Below are positions 1 to 11,018 of a stretch of 64,000 nucleotides of DNA, in pieces. Both the position numbers and the translations under genes were made by a program. The DNA is from Dichomitus squalens LYAD-421 SS1 (lineage: Eukaryota; Basidiomycota; Agaricomycetes; Polyporales; Polyporaceae), in contig NW_006766894.1 of assembly GCF_000275845.1 (NCBI RefSeq), positions 303,256 through 367,255 on the forward strand, given 5' to 3'. Every line of letters starts with the position of its first letter. Positions within the stretch are counted from its first letter, which is position 1. The notes below the pieces were generated by a model. It ran no database searches. It was not told the DNA's origin and was given only the letters and a program-made list of their open reading frames with translations.

Positions 1-408
1 AGACGTACAACTCGATCATGGGTGTCTGCACGCGATCAGAGGTATTGGCGGTTCGTTTGTCAAGCAACTCGTACATCGCCTCGGCACTGTTGAGTACGAC
101 GTAAGACTTTGTGAAGATGCGAAAGTGTAAGATGTCCCCTTCGGATACGCTAGTCAGAGCTTATGCAGGAGCAGGACATTTCATCACTTACCATAAACAC
201 GACTAAGGTCTCGATAGCTTATCCATTGTCTGGACCGAGGCACATCGAACATATTGCCGAGGACCGGGAGAGGTTTCGGTCCGGGAGGGAGGGGACGGCC
301 TCGACTGCGAGTTCTCCATTGCGCGATGGACCAAAGACTGTATGCGACTACGAATGAGACAAGAGTGGATGCGTAGGTGAGGTAGCTGCTTTGAAACTTA
401 TCAGACAT
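1..408 (-). CDS. Cytochrome P450, 5' part (runs off the left edge)
   Basis: Minus-strand N-terminus of a microsomal P450 monooxygenase. Exon 1 is 408-192 and encodes an N-terminal membrane anchor, then the basic and proline-rich hinge (RGRPLPPGPKPLPVLGN), then an SYRDLSRVYG segment. An intron with donor GTAAGT at 191 ends at an AG at 140-139. Exon 2 (138 to beyond 1) continues GDILHFRIFTKSYVVLNSAE, the beta-1 region typical of Agaricomycete P450s. The heme-binding Cys lies outside the window, so activity cannot be judged. I chose the ATG at 408 because the anchor follows it directly; an in-frame ATG at 480 would add 24 residues. The exon junction matches the one in the P450 pseudogene at 11 kb, which suggests the two are related members of a local P450 cluster. 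Confidence 0.85.
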
Positions 409-2845
409 GTTGGAAAGCAATGCAGCTCCAGCGGTGAAGCAAAGGGGGCAGCAGGGAACAAACAAGTGCAGCCCGGCCAATTGGTCTTTTTAAGGGACAA
501 CGCGTGACGGAGACTGCAGGCTCAATGGCCCCTGGACCACATATACACGAGCTTCCAAGCATCACCATATGTCATTCGTGTGTACACAGTTGTCACACCA
601 AGGAGCTGGCTCCAGCGGCAGGGTTTCGGACCCCTAGCCGCCGTCGCACCAATCCAACAACTTCGCTAGGAGCTAGATAGGGCATGAAAGTCGTTATTGA
701 CATGACATCCAAGATCCTCGGGCCTGTAGTTTCAAATATAGATGCGATTACGGAATCCAGCCGGCGATAGTACTCACTTGGGGGAGATCGAGAGAAGCAC
801 GCCTCAGTCTGTCTTCTGGCCGGAGCCAACGCCGGTCATGGGCTCCAATTCGGATGCTATCAACGTACCCAAGGGCTCGGCAACTTGGTGAATGGCTACG
901 TCAAGTATAGGTGAGTCATGGGCCATTGGTGCGAGGGTGGCCAAGATATTGGTCGCATGCTCGGAGAATGTGGGAGAAGAGAAGACGCGGCCCGGGCCTT
1001 TCAATATAACATAGGTTGTGGAAGATGGATTAGTGGATGCTGGGACACATATTTTGCAAATCGAAGCAAGCATTCATGTTGGGAAGTACTTACGTGTGTG
1101 GAAGCTTTCTCCGCGGACCCCGATGTAAATATCAACGTGGTGCCTACCGACGACGAGTGAGCGATCGTACGAGGTTCAGGCGCTTGGCTCAACGACTCAC
1201 CACGTAAGCCAAGACGACTTAGCGCACGCCAGAAGACCGTCTTGAAGATGAGCGAGTTCTATGCAGCATATGGCAGTCATTGCAGACCATTTGACAAGGT
1301 AGGAATTCACCCGGTCGACATCACAAGTTGCGATGAATGTACTCGCTGCAGTACAGGTACTGTGGTCAGCCGATGGAAATCCACCTCACGAACGCGACAT
1401 TAGCTTGAGTTAGAACCGCGGGCAGGTTCGAGAGGTAATGCTTATCGTTTGACAGACCAGAGAATGCGAGTCCACAAGTTGAACCGTGCCCGCAAAACGA
1501 TACAATCTAGTGCACCCGAGTTATGGTCCTTCAAAGATCGGGGGGGAGGGGTGAAGAGCGCTCAGCTAAGAGGGCACCCAAATCTTCTCAAGTGTCAAAG
1601 AGTCGCTACAGCGCGAACCGCATTCATGGAGCCCTGCATGCAGGTGCGCGCGTGAGACAACCATCTACTACATGAACCCGGCCGTACTTGCCAGTGAGCT
1701 CAGATGCTGACCATGCGTGTAAAGGAGACCCTGACAGCTTCGCGATTGGCGATCCCAGTAACGAACTCCACATGTGACATTTGGTGAGAACAGGGCTAGG
1801 AGGATACTCGGATGCAGGGAGTACGTGGGAGAACGGAGGCCACCATCTGGACCTGTCCCCACGCTTCAAGGTTCGCAGATCAGTCCATTTTGGATAATGC
1901 AGGACAGGAACGACGGCGACCTACAGTCATACAGGACAGAGATCTGTAGACGATTGGCTGCAATTAGGCTAAGAAGTAACACGTGAGGACAAATAGATAT
2001 GAGGTACAAGAGGGGAAGAGCTCACCTGACCGCAATTGTGAATGTTATACAGCTGAACCTCAGCCCCGCCGAAGTTGTCCGGGACATCATCCGTGCGACC
2101 GAGGAGGTCAAGGTGGCGACCGACGTGGGGACAGCGCCCAGGGCCGATGGCGACTCCGAGTCCGAACACGAGCCTCCCGTGCCCAGGAGGAAGATCATCG
2201 CGCCGTGGTCTCGTATCTCCAGCCGAACGGCAGGCACGAGCAGGGATGGTGAGTGTCTGCACATTCGCCCGAGTTGCATCAAAATGTCGTTTCTGAACGG
2301 ATGGAAATGCTACATGGGCCATGTGGCCGCGCTGCGTGAGTAGGAGTGCAGAACATGACCGTGGGGAGGGGTGGTTAGCAGAGATATGTCGCGTGTAGGC
2401 TCAGGTGCTCACTGTGTATATCGAGAGGCTTGGGGCTCCTGAAATCGATCGTGCGCCGAGCCATCTTCCGGACCTTGCGCGTACTCACACGTGCCTATAC
2501 CCATCCTGCACTCAACGTGGTCCTTTGAATGCCCATTCGCCATGCAAAACCACGCGTCAAACGCCCCTACTAAAAGTCTTGCCGAACACTGTACTGTGAG
2601 AAGTTGAAACTCGGGCGATATGCTTGAGAATCACTGGGTGTGAGAGCACGCCAGACCATTATTAATAAGAGGGGAAAACAAGCTCTCGGCCGGGAGAAGG
2701 CTGCAGTACTCGAGGACACTAGAAAGTCAGAAGGTCCAGCGCGCTGTACGGCTGAGAAGCTACGGCATAACGCAATATCACATCTGAATAAACCATGATA
2801 CAACTGCTTGATATACGAATCCGACCGGAAACGAATAGAGAGTAC
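409..2845. other. No supportable gene
   Basis: About 2.4 kb upstream of the P450. Several short open frames occur on both strands, for example 593-1192 on minus and 1999-2343 on plus. None has a recognisable domain, a consistent exon chain or a convincing start. It is probably decayed accessory DNA. Confidence 0.5.
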
Positions 2846-3130
2846 CTTACTTGTACTCTTCCGTTAGTGCCTTCTTCCTCAGCTATAGCGATCATGCCTT
2901 CAGCGTGGGTAAATGGGCCGCAGAAGAATCCGGCGACGAGATAGGGACGTACACGACCATTCGGTTTGCATGCACGAGCATAGCTTCGTCACGCCGACAA
3001 AGGGTTAGACGTGTCTGTAGGGCGGAGCACCATCGGTCTTCAGACATTAGGAGACCTTGACGAAACTGTCAGCGGGCATGCCGATGCAGTGGATGTGGCC
3101 GTCCTCGGCTGGCTTCGTGCGGGGGTGTTG
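2846..3130 (-). pseudogene. Degenerate copy of the ISY1 3' end
   Basis: Read beside 4425-4690, this stretch is clearly homologous to the last exon of ISY1 on the same strand. Shared blocks include the C-terminal stretch gccttcttcctcagc, the ccggcgac..at.gggatatac-like segment, and gcatgc.cgagcatagcttcgtc followed by agggttagacg. Homology continues weakly through the acidic linker region. The copy is interrupted by substitutions and small indels and has lost the reading frame. The rest of ISY1 is not found next to it, so this is a truncated duplication lying about 1.57 kb from its source. Confidence 0.75.
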
Positions 3131-4410
3131 GAGTCGAATCATGATGGTGAGTCGATGACCATACTTGTGTCACACGATGCATATGTGACCGTTCCCGTGA
3201 CGCACCCTCCCGGGCCGTGCCCACTGCGGCCAACTGCGAGTAGTCAGCTTGCGCTACTTCCAGCCTGAGAGTCAGACCGCTGAGGGTTTGTGACTTTGCC
3301 AATTTGTCCTCACTAAGTCCATCCGAAGAGCTTCTTTGGCACTATCTACACATCGAGCCGGTCTATCACCTCAAGAGCACACGATTCAGGCGCGAGATGG
3401 ACACGCGCGGCGGTCAGCGGAGCTGCCGCTGCGAGACTGAACTTTACTGATTCACAGAGCGATCCATCCGTCCCACTGGCGAGTACCTTCCCTAACATCC
3501 TTTGATAAGGAATCGCGTCACCTCGAGTAACTACTTCAGTGACTCCGGCAGTTTGAGACATTCACTCGCTTTCAACAGTACGTACGCTCGTTGCCCGAGC
3601 CATGTCAGTACTAGCATAGCCGTTGCCATTTTCCTGAAAGCGCGATGAGTGTACCGGGATATAGTGTACTCTTGCTTCCAATGTCGGAATCTGGTGGTGA
3701 AGGGTTCTTAATCGACTGCGACTAGTAGACAGCACCCTCGACGCCTGGTGCTCTCCATCGGAGACGACAGCAGTCCAACGATTGGGGCATGTCCTACATT
3801 CTATACGTAAAGTATTGTCGCACTCCGATCGTCAGCAGGACGTCTTTCGCGCCGGAGGATAAGCGCCGAAAGCCCAGTGTAGAGGGGAATATTGACGGAG
3901 AGGAAGCTCCCGAAATATGTTGATAGATTTCGTTCTGTTTTGTGAGGCGTTGTCTCGTGCCTTTTGGTCCGAGCGGTAGACGGGGATAGGCTCCCGGCGG
4001 GTCTCTCAAAATCAGTACAGGAGAACACGTATGACTTCGAGATGCAACCGCACCTGAGGTAACTTGCATGTTGAGGTATGTTGGGGAGAGAAGGGTAACT
4101 GTACGGCGCCGATAGAGCTTCAAAACTAGGACCTAGAAGATTGCCGAGCCGTCATCGACGTACGCATGCATCAGGTTCCAAATTCAAAGAGAATGCGCGG
4201 AGAGCCAGGTGCATCGTGAGCCGATCGAGGGTATGCCGAACGCGGCCTCCAATGTGCAATGCGCGAAGATACTAAGGAGCGCTACAGCCCAAAAACACAA
4301 GTCTCGAGGTATTTGCAGATAGCCTGCAGCCAAGTCGTTACAATAAGACGATGTTGATACAGATACATGCGGTCCAAGCACGGAACGAAAGCGGAGATGC
4401 AGGAACGTGC
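3131..4410. other. No supportable gene
   Basis: Intergenic sequence between the ISY1 relic and ISY1. Only short, unrelated open frames are visible (for example 3794-4123 on minus). I see no repeat structure or RNA gene. Confidence 0.5.
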
Positions 4411-5692
4411 TCACGGCTCGTCCCCGAAGTACTCTTCCACAAGCGCCTTCTTCCTCAGCTCCAGCAGATACGTCTCCATCTCCTCCCGTGTGGGTAGTTT
4501 GGGAGGCAGCAGAATCTCCGGCGACAATATGGGGATATACGCGGCCGTCCGTTTTGCATGCGCGAGCATAGCTTCGTCTGACGAAGGGTTAGACGCGCCC
4601 GTGGGCGGCGGCGCGTCTGTCTTTGCGCGTTTTGAGACCTCGAGAGAGCCGTCTGGGGGCATCTCGACGTCGCCGTCTTCATCTGGCGCTTTGCGCTTTG
4701 GTTCCGGTGGCCCTGAGCTGGCGTCGGAGATAGATATTGTCGCGGCCTGTTTGGCTGGTCGCGGTATTGGGGGAATGGGCTCGTCTGTTGACAGGCCAAG
4801 GACTGTGCGGAGATGATTGTATGCGTCTTTCCACTCTACGAAGGCCAGGTAAGTCAACGCCATACGATCAAAGATAGTGAACTTCAGACGGCCCATGCGA
4901 GGGTACGAGCGTGAGGGGTGCGAAGAGAGGCGGAAGACGGAAGTTCGGGGTGTGTGGGGAATAAAAGTGGAGAGGGGGACAAGTGTTCACAGATATCATG
5001 GCAGCATGAAAGGGTACGTACCTTCTTCCTCTGCATTCATCTCAAACTCCAATAGCTTCCCTTCCGCCTCATCCAAATCCCCGAAGTACGCGGGCCCTTG
5101 GTTCGTGAACTTCTTGTAGTAGTTGTGAACCCTGTTCTCCTCGTCCTCCTCCGTCTTCTTGCTCATGAACAGTTCCTTGACACCCGGAAGCTCCTTCGCA
5201 CGCCCGAAGTATTTGTATCCCTTCGTCCCCGGCACCTCCTTCCCGTCGTCATCCAACATGGCCACATTCCGCCGGTAATTCGCGCCACCGAGCGCGACAA
5301 TCTGGTTCTCCCAATGTCTCTTTTCGCGCAGCAAGCGATTGATCTCGTCATTGAGATCACGAATCTCATAGTCCGTCAAACCGGCTGCATGATGCGTCCA
5401 AACGGAGTGTGAGCACAGTACGCAGGAGGGTCGGGCTGACGCACCATCTTGAATTTTGGACACCTTCCGACTGATCTCGCGCAATATCTCTCCTCTCCAT
5501 CGTTCACACTCCCGCAAACTTTTGCATGCGCTTGCCATCCGCGGCCTGCGGTCGCTCCGCGTCCCCAGCCCAAGCTCGGCAGCTTGGGCTTCCCGGAACC
5601 GGTACAGCATAGACTGAGCCTTCTCCTCATTACGAGCCTATAGAAGGGCTATAAGTGAGCTACATCACCAAACACACAAAACCTCATACCAT
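4411..5692 (-). CDS. ISY1: Pre-mRNA-splicing factor ISY1
   Basis: A subunit of the NineTeen/Prp19-associated spliceosome. The exons are 5692-5690, 5637-5445, 5384-5022 and 4835-4411, giving 327 aa with consistent phase. The first coding exon is only the ATG, followed by donor GTATGA; the next exon starts ARNEEKAQSMLYRFREAQ, the diagnostic Isy1 N-terminus. Conserved blocks follow: ISRKVSKIQD, the AGLTDYEIRDLNDEINRLLR helix, GTKGYKYFGRAKELPGVKEL, and the WKDAYNHLRTVLGL segment after intron 3. The C-terminal third is an acidic, proline-rich linker ending in ELRKKALVEEYFGDEP. All introns are short GT-AG. A degenerate copy of its 3' end lies at 2846-3130. I am confident of the family; the 3-nt exon is inferred from phase and conservation. 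Confidence 0.93.
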
Positions 5693-7520
5693 TGCAACAA
5701 GGGCGAAGCAGACGGAAGGTCGGTAAGTAGAGTTGGGAGCTCGGGCGGGTTCGGCGATGGGCGTCTGGCATACACTCCCATGTGACGCGGCCCAGTCAAG
5801 CGTGACTCCCACCACTACGGTAATTCTTGCCCAGACGTTCGCCATTACCGTGTCTCTCCACCTTTCTCTGCATCCGAACTCGTTCTTGGGACTCTCTAAT
5901 GCCGCAGCCTCAGAGTATCTGGAGACCATGGACCTGGTGACCGCATCAACGTTTGTACGGATATAGCTTCTGCATTTGATACGGTTTTGTACACCGCTAT
6001 GCAGAACTCTGGCAGGAGCTACCGGTCCAAGAGTCTGGACATGAAGTATGCATCTTGACGCGTTCGCCGGAATCCCGCATGCCGCAGATGTGGGTGCGTG
6101 AAGGTACCTCGAGGGTTGGCGTGAATTGACCGTGAGACCACGACCCATGAAGATATCCTGTAAGACTCCGCCGTCAGAGTTGGTAAGTACTACCATGCAG
6201 CCAGATTTCTACAAAATACGGCTTATCGCGTTACAGTTGCAGAAGCCCTTCGCTAGCCTCGGATATTACATGCATGGCATGGGTTCCCAACGTCTTTCGG
6301 CTTTACTTATGCGACTCCGGACGTTTGCAATTCTCCCAGAACGTGCACGACTGCTTGAACACGGCAATATCTCGAGCATCACTATTGAGTTTATAGAGGC
6401 AATCATGAAGAACATTGCCTGCACCGCAGTTGAAGGCGAGCGTGTTTAGTGGACACTGAAGAAGTTCGAGGGCAAGCGGGCACAAATGGGATTCGCGTTT
6501 GGCCGGTGCAAACGCGTGCCGTACACAGTAGATACAATAAGGCTTATATACGTAGCTAAATAGGGGTAGATAAGGGCGCGGGTATCCGTTGGGGGGGGGG
6601 ACCTGTGGCGCTCGTTCCGCGAGCTCGCCATCTTGACGCCAGGATTCCAACAGACACGTGCAGGTTCAGTCCCAGTGAGAACCTACATGGGTTCCGCTGG
6701 TTTACGTCGGCGAAAGTCGTGTCAGAGCGGTTGAGGTCGGAAAGTCTCGGTTCATATTGGGCGGACGATTTCAGACGCTCAAACACTGTCTCTAACTGAC
6801 CTTATGGTGACTGGATCAGACGTGCATGTCCTGACACCGGTGACGTCGACGTATCTCTCGCTTGTCTCTAACGTGTCTCTAAAGTCTATGTACACCTTTA
6901 GCTTGTGCTCACAAACCATTGCATGTGCCCTTTGGGCCAGCCACCCCAGGTGTCTGTGCATGCGGCTGTTCGCTCCTACTACCCAGCCCACAAACTTCTA
7001 CAATCACTTCGATCCACTGCCCCCGCCCGCTGATGCTGTTATGCTCTCCACCCCCAGTTATGCCATATTTCCCATTTGACCCCAGACTCAAGGGGTTTGG
7101 GATGAGGGGGAGGATGAGGATGAGTCGGACGCGAGGAGGTGTTGGGTGGATGCGCAGAGGAGTTCTTTGGTACGTGCACCAACATCGCACATTTGCATTT
7201 TCCGCACCATTCTTCCCTCTCCTTCTCCATTTCAATTGCTCCTTCCTCAGTGAAGAGGAGTGTTATTTCATACCCATCTTCTGCCACATTTTCCCCCTTT
7301 TCTCTTCATCAATCTCCTTTCTCGGTGAGGAGGGTAAGAATATGACATCATGCGCTTTAAGCGCCGACGTTCAGATTCGCTCAAGGTACATTTTGTCTCT
7401 TTATTCACTACGCCTACCATCTCTATCCCCTCGCGTGCAAACCGTCTCCTCTAGGGTTTTCAGACTTTGATGTTTAACACTTGATCCCATGCCTTGCAAC
7501 TTTAGCATCCTACAATCAAG
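5693..7520. other. Intergenic, no supportable gene
   Basis: A minus-strand open frame at 5684-6196 (170 aa) overlaps the ISY1 start and has no family signature. From about 7190 to 7340 the plus strand is strongly pyrimidine-rich (long CT tracts), as is common upstream of fungal transcription start sites. A run of nine G occurs near 6592-6600. Nothing else is recognisable. Confidence 0.45.
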
Positions 7521-7890
7521 ATGTCGGCTCGTATATCGTAAGTACTTCCTTCTTGATATAGCTTCCTGACAAGCCCTCGGAGACAACTGCGTCAGAAAAG
7601 CCGCGCGCCCCTCGCAAGACGACGCGGTGGCCTCCAGCACCAGACCTGAAGGGTGCAAAGTACATGGAAATCCACTCACCGTGCTAGGTCCCGGGTTCAC
7701 TCGCTCTAATAGGTGGGTTCATGCGCGCAAATGGTACACGGATGCCCATGGCACACTGGAGGCCTTCGAGGCACACTACAAGACTCTGAGTTCCTCGTAT
7801 CACAGGTAGATCGCCCGCACTCTGTTCCTGTGTCTGCTCGATTAATTTGTCTTCGCAGAAACTCGGACGCGTTGCTCCCTCGTTGACGGT
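7521..7890 (+). other. Candidate short or decayed gene of unknown function
   Basis: An ATG at 7521 follows the pyrimidine-rich tract and a donor GTAAGT follows after MSARIS. A 53-nt intron ending ctgcgtcag would join an open stretch to about 7806 that ends at a CAG|GTAGAT donor, and a further acceptor (cttcgcag) lies near 7858. The frame then stops quickly. No family is recognised. It may be a remnant or a mis-modelled gene, and confidence is low. Confidence 0.2.
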
Positions 7891-8557
7891 ACGTGAGGAG
7901 CACCGCTATTGAGTCCCATTGCTGAACCCTTCTGATGAGGCCACCTTCAGATTATCCTCAGTCTCGCAATCGGGCGCGTTCAAGTCGAACGTCGGAGGCA
8001 TCGGCCTCCCACCTGTTTCAGTGGCTCGCAAGGTGGGTGGCTCCCATGCCAGTGGGATGAAAGGCTACTCCTGTCAGTATTCCACGTATCCAAACATTTC
8101 CAGTCTGCTCCCGCTCTATTCTGTAGTTCTCGATTGTAGCTGTATATAGCACCGTGTAGCCATACGTTCCCATACGACCGTATACAGTATGAATTGATTT
8201 GTATTCAATGACACATATCGACAACAACCATCCCTGCCCAACCAGACCCGAGTGCAACCCGAGCGTAACCAGCCGCACCCAATAACACACAAACTGACCC
8301 GATGTATGGTCGTATGGCATTGTGCGACCATACAGCCTTATCCGACCGCATACAGCCGAAGTGGGGATATGCACGGAAGTTCGTATTATTTCGGGGTTCC
8401 CTACTGCATACCGTACTAATCGACCTAATACAGTAGAGACCATGTCGATTCTCACTGGGGTTCAGTACTCAAGTACTCACTGGTGACAATATTGACTACA
8501 GTCTTTAACCGGTCCTTCGGACGCTCTTTTCGCGTTTTCGAAATTGCCGTCCTGTAC

Positions 8558-8963
8558 GAGGAGAGATTGAAAATCGGACTAATAGATATGTTTTCGGTAT
8601 GTCTATAGTACAACTTGAAAGTGTTTTTTCACCTATCGTCTTCATACAATAGGGGATCGGAAGGTTTTATGTCGGGAACTGTTATCAGTGGGCCCTCAGT
8701 CCTTCGGACAGTCACAGTCACGTATAGATATACCCAACGGGACGATTATAATCTAATCAGGCCTAGATATGGTAATCAACATCCATCATCCTCCTGCTCC
8801 TTTCCGTCGCTTTTAGAAGGTGTGACCGAGCGCTTCATTCGCCAAACGTCTCCTTCAGTCGCTCGTAAGATCGCGACATTGGTGAGCACATTCTAAGCAC
8901 GATAAGTATATAAATCACAGCGGTGTCAAATTAAGACACCCATTGACATACCATGTCAATCTG
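8558..8963 (+). repeat. Exact 406-bp direct repeat, left copy
   Basis: Identical base for base to 9229-9634 (offset 671). It ends exactly where the N run starts. See the gap entry. Confidence 0.95.
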
Positions 8964-9228
8964 NNNNNNNNNNNNNNNNNNNNNNNNNNNNNNNNNNNNN
9001 NNNNNNNNNNNNNNNNNNNNNNNNNNNNNNNNNNNNNNNNNNNNNNNNNNNNNNNNNNNNNNNNNNNNNNNNNNNNNNNNNNNNNNNNNNNNNNNNNNNN
9101 NNNNNNNNNNNNNNNNNNNNNNNNNNNNNNNNNNNNNNNNNNNNNNNNNNNNNNNNNNNNNNNNNNNNNNNNNNNNNNNNNNNNNNNNNNNNNNNNNNNN
9201 NNNNNNNNNNNNNNNNNNNNNNNNNNNN
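8964..9228. other. Assembly gap (265 N)
   Basis: A run of 265 N inside the transposon, placed between two identical 406-bp copies. The arrangement is typical of contig ends that overlap but were not merged at scaffolding. In that case the true locus would hold a single copy. Confidence 0.95.
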
Positions 9229-9634
9229 GAGGAGAGATTGAAAATCGGACTAATAGATATGTTTTCGGTATGTCTATAGTACAACTTGAAAGTGTTTTTT
9301 CACCTATCGTCTTCATACAATAGGGGATCGGAAGGTTTTATGTCGGGAACTGTTATCAGTGGGCCCTCAGTCCTTCGGACAGTCACAGTCACGTATAGAT
9401 ATACCCAACGGGACGATTATAATCTAATCAGGCCTAGATATGGTAATCAACATCCATCATCCTCCTGCTCCTTTCCGTCGCTTTTAGAAGGTGTGACCGA
9501 GCGCTTCATTCGCCAAACGTCTCCTTCAGTCGCTCGTAAGATCGCGACATTGGTGAGCACATTCTAAGCACGATAAGTATATAAATCACAGCGGTGTCAA
9601 ATTAAGACACCCATTGACATACCATGTCAATCTG
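9229..9634 (+). repeat. Exact 406-bp direct repeat, right copy
   Basis: Identical to 8558-8963. It starts at the first base after the N run. Confidence 0.95.
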
Positions 9635-9957
9635 TAGAGACCGCAACAACGACGTTGCTCACAAAAGCCAAAACAACCCCAAAATGGCAGATTTTAGGTG
9701 GAGATGTTAATTTATATTCTTGTATAGACCACGCGAGCACACGAAAATCAATAAATAGTGTACTATATGCCATAGGATGACATTGAGATACACAGAATTG
9801 AAGAGGGAGCCGAAGGGGACGCAGGATTGAGGGAGCGTCCGAGGGACCCATGGTGTCCGAAGGACCGGTTAAAGACTGTAGGTTGTGCAGACACAGCACG
9901 TTCATCGTAGTTCCTGGTCTGTGCTTGAGGTATCGATGCAACGACTTCCCACGGATT

Positions 9958-10140
9958 TCCACCGTCCTGCCTGTTTTTCTGGCCATGTCGCTATATTCTT
10001 ACATCCTGTATAAAGCTCAGGATGAGCTCGAGGACGTCGCTGGACCTGTTCATCTTCCCAACTTTCGTCGACCAATCCTCTCGTCTACACGAATGCTCAT
10101 CCCCCACGCCGGTACCATGACGGACGATGAGCTTGAGGCT
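9958..10140 (+). pseudogene. P450 relic (I-helix to K-helix fragment)
   Basis: A fragment reading STVLPVFLAMSL, then KAQDELEDVAG and LPNF, then IPHAGTMTDDE. It aligns with the STLQSFFLAKSLHPEVQRKAQAELESVVG...LPDF...LPHSTIDDDE region of the P450 pseudogene 2.4 kb downstream. The ExxR helix and the Cys loop are missing and the frame is not maintained afterwards. It sits immediately to the right of the transposon. I infer the remnant of another copy in the cluster. Confidence 0.55.
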
Positions 10141-11018
10141 ACTCTACTCCTGAGGGCAATCTCATCTCTGAGGACTACGATATGCACGAAAATGACGGAC
10201 AGATGCACGCTGCCGCCCGGACCCGTACAGGACGTTTATCTACGACCCCGAGGTCCGTCCGGTGCCTGTCCAGGATACTCTGTCAAAAATGTCAAAACGA
10301 CCACTACTCCCGTGTCGGCACATCATGCTTGCATCTCCGAACGTCAACGACGATGAATGCTATGACGGATTCTCATGGACAATCCTTCCCATACGCCCCA
10401 CACTGCACGTTTGGTTGTAGCCAAATCTCGTATAGTGCCGCGCCCAACGGGAATACCATCGGCTAGCTCTTGCTTCCGCTCGCTCGCAGACCTCGAGGAG
10501 TCGGCCGGGGCTCCGTTCCCAACGAGTCTCAAGCTCTCTCGCGGGTCGTCGCTGCCCCTGGAGCCCGGTGGCTTCCTCTTCGTCGAAAGTGTCCCTAATT
10601 CTGCGACCTCTCGAGAGACATTGTTGGAGACTCATTGTGGCACTCGTAGGCGTACCGTCCATGTCGGAGCCAATGCGAGTGCTAACATCGCATCATTCAG
10701 CTCCACGGTAGACTTCGAGCCTATTGGTGTCCCGCTTAGTCGTGTGAGCAGACGGTGAAGTATCGATAAGTGTCGCCTTATCAGCTAAACGATCTGTTCT
10801 TTTCGGTCGCAACGCATGGGAAGCTGGTACCGCAGCCCCTGTGCTCTATGAATATTACGTCACTAGAGTGTGCTGTTGTCGTTTGTGCGGACGTCGTGAG
10901 CCTCTCAAAGCAAGGCAGCTCACAGGTGAATGGTCGCAGACTCGCGAAGGTACGTCCCTGCTAGGATCGTCATAGATGCACACTGATACGGTGGTCAACA
11001 TCCTTCTCTCTCCCAGTC
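10141..11018. other. No supportable gene
   Basis: An open frame at 10375-10758 (127 aa, Ser-rich) and some possible splice signals around 10850-10950 are present. I cannot connect them to the P450 exons downstream or to any family. Confidence 0.4.

Larger units (their letters stand above)
8499..9878. mobile_element. Tc1/mariner-like DNA transposon (TA target site), contains gap
   Basis: Terminal inverted repeats begin CAGTCTTTAACCGGTCCTTC at 8499 and end with the exact reverse complement at 9878. The identity continues through GGAC, about 24 bp in all. The element is flanked by the dinucleotide TA at 8497-8498 and 9879-9880, the hallmark target duplication of Tc1/mariner-type elements. Subterminal GTCC(T/C)TCGGAC-like motifs recur near both ends. 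The interior holds no intact transposase, an N gap of 265 bases, and a 406-bp stretch present on both sides of the gap. It is either a non-autonomous element or an autonomous one whose core is missing from the assembly. Confidence 0.8.

Noticed and set aside
5684..6196. 170-aa minus-strand frame overlapping the ISY1 start
   Set aside because: No domain. Its C-terminal end lies in the ISY1 first-exon region on the same strand, and there is no splice support.
8615..9567. Two identical 93-aa open frames
   Set aside because: They are the same sequence on either side of the gap and lie inside a transposon. No similarity to a transposase is recognisable.
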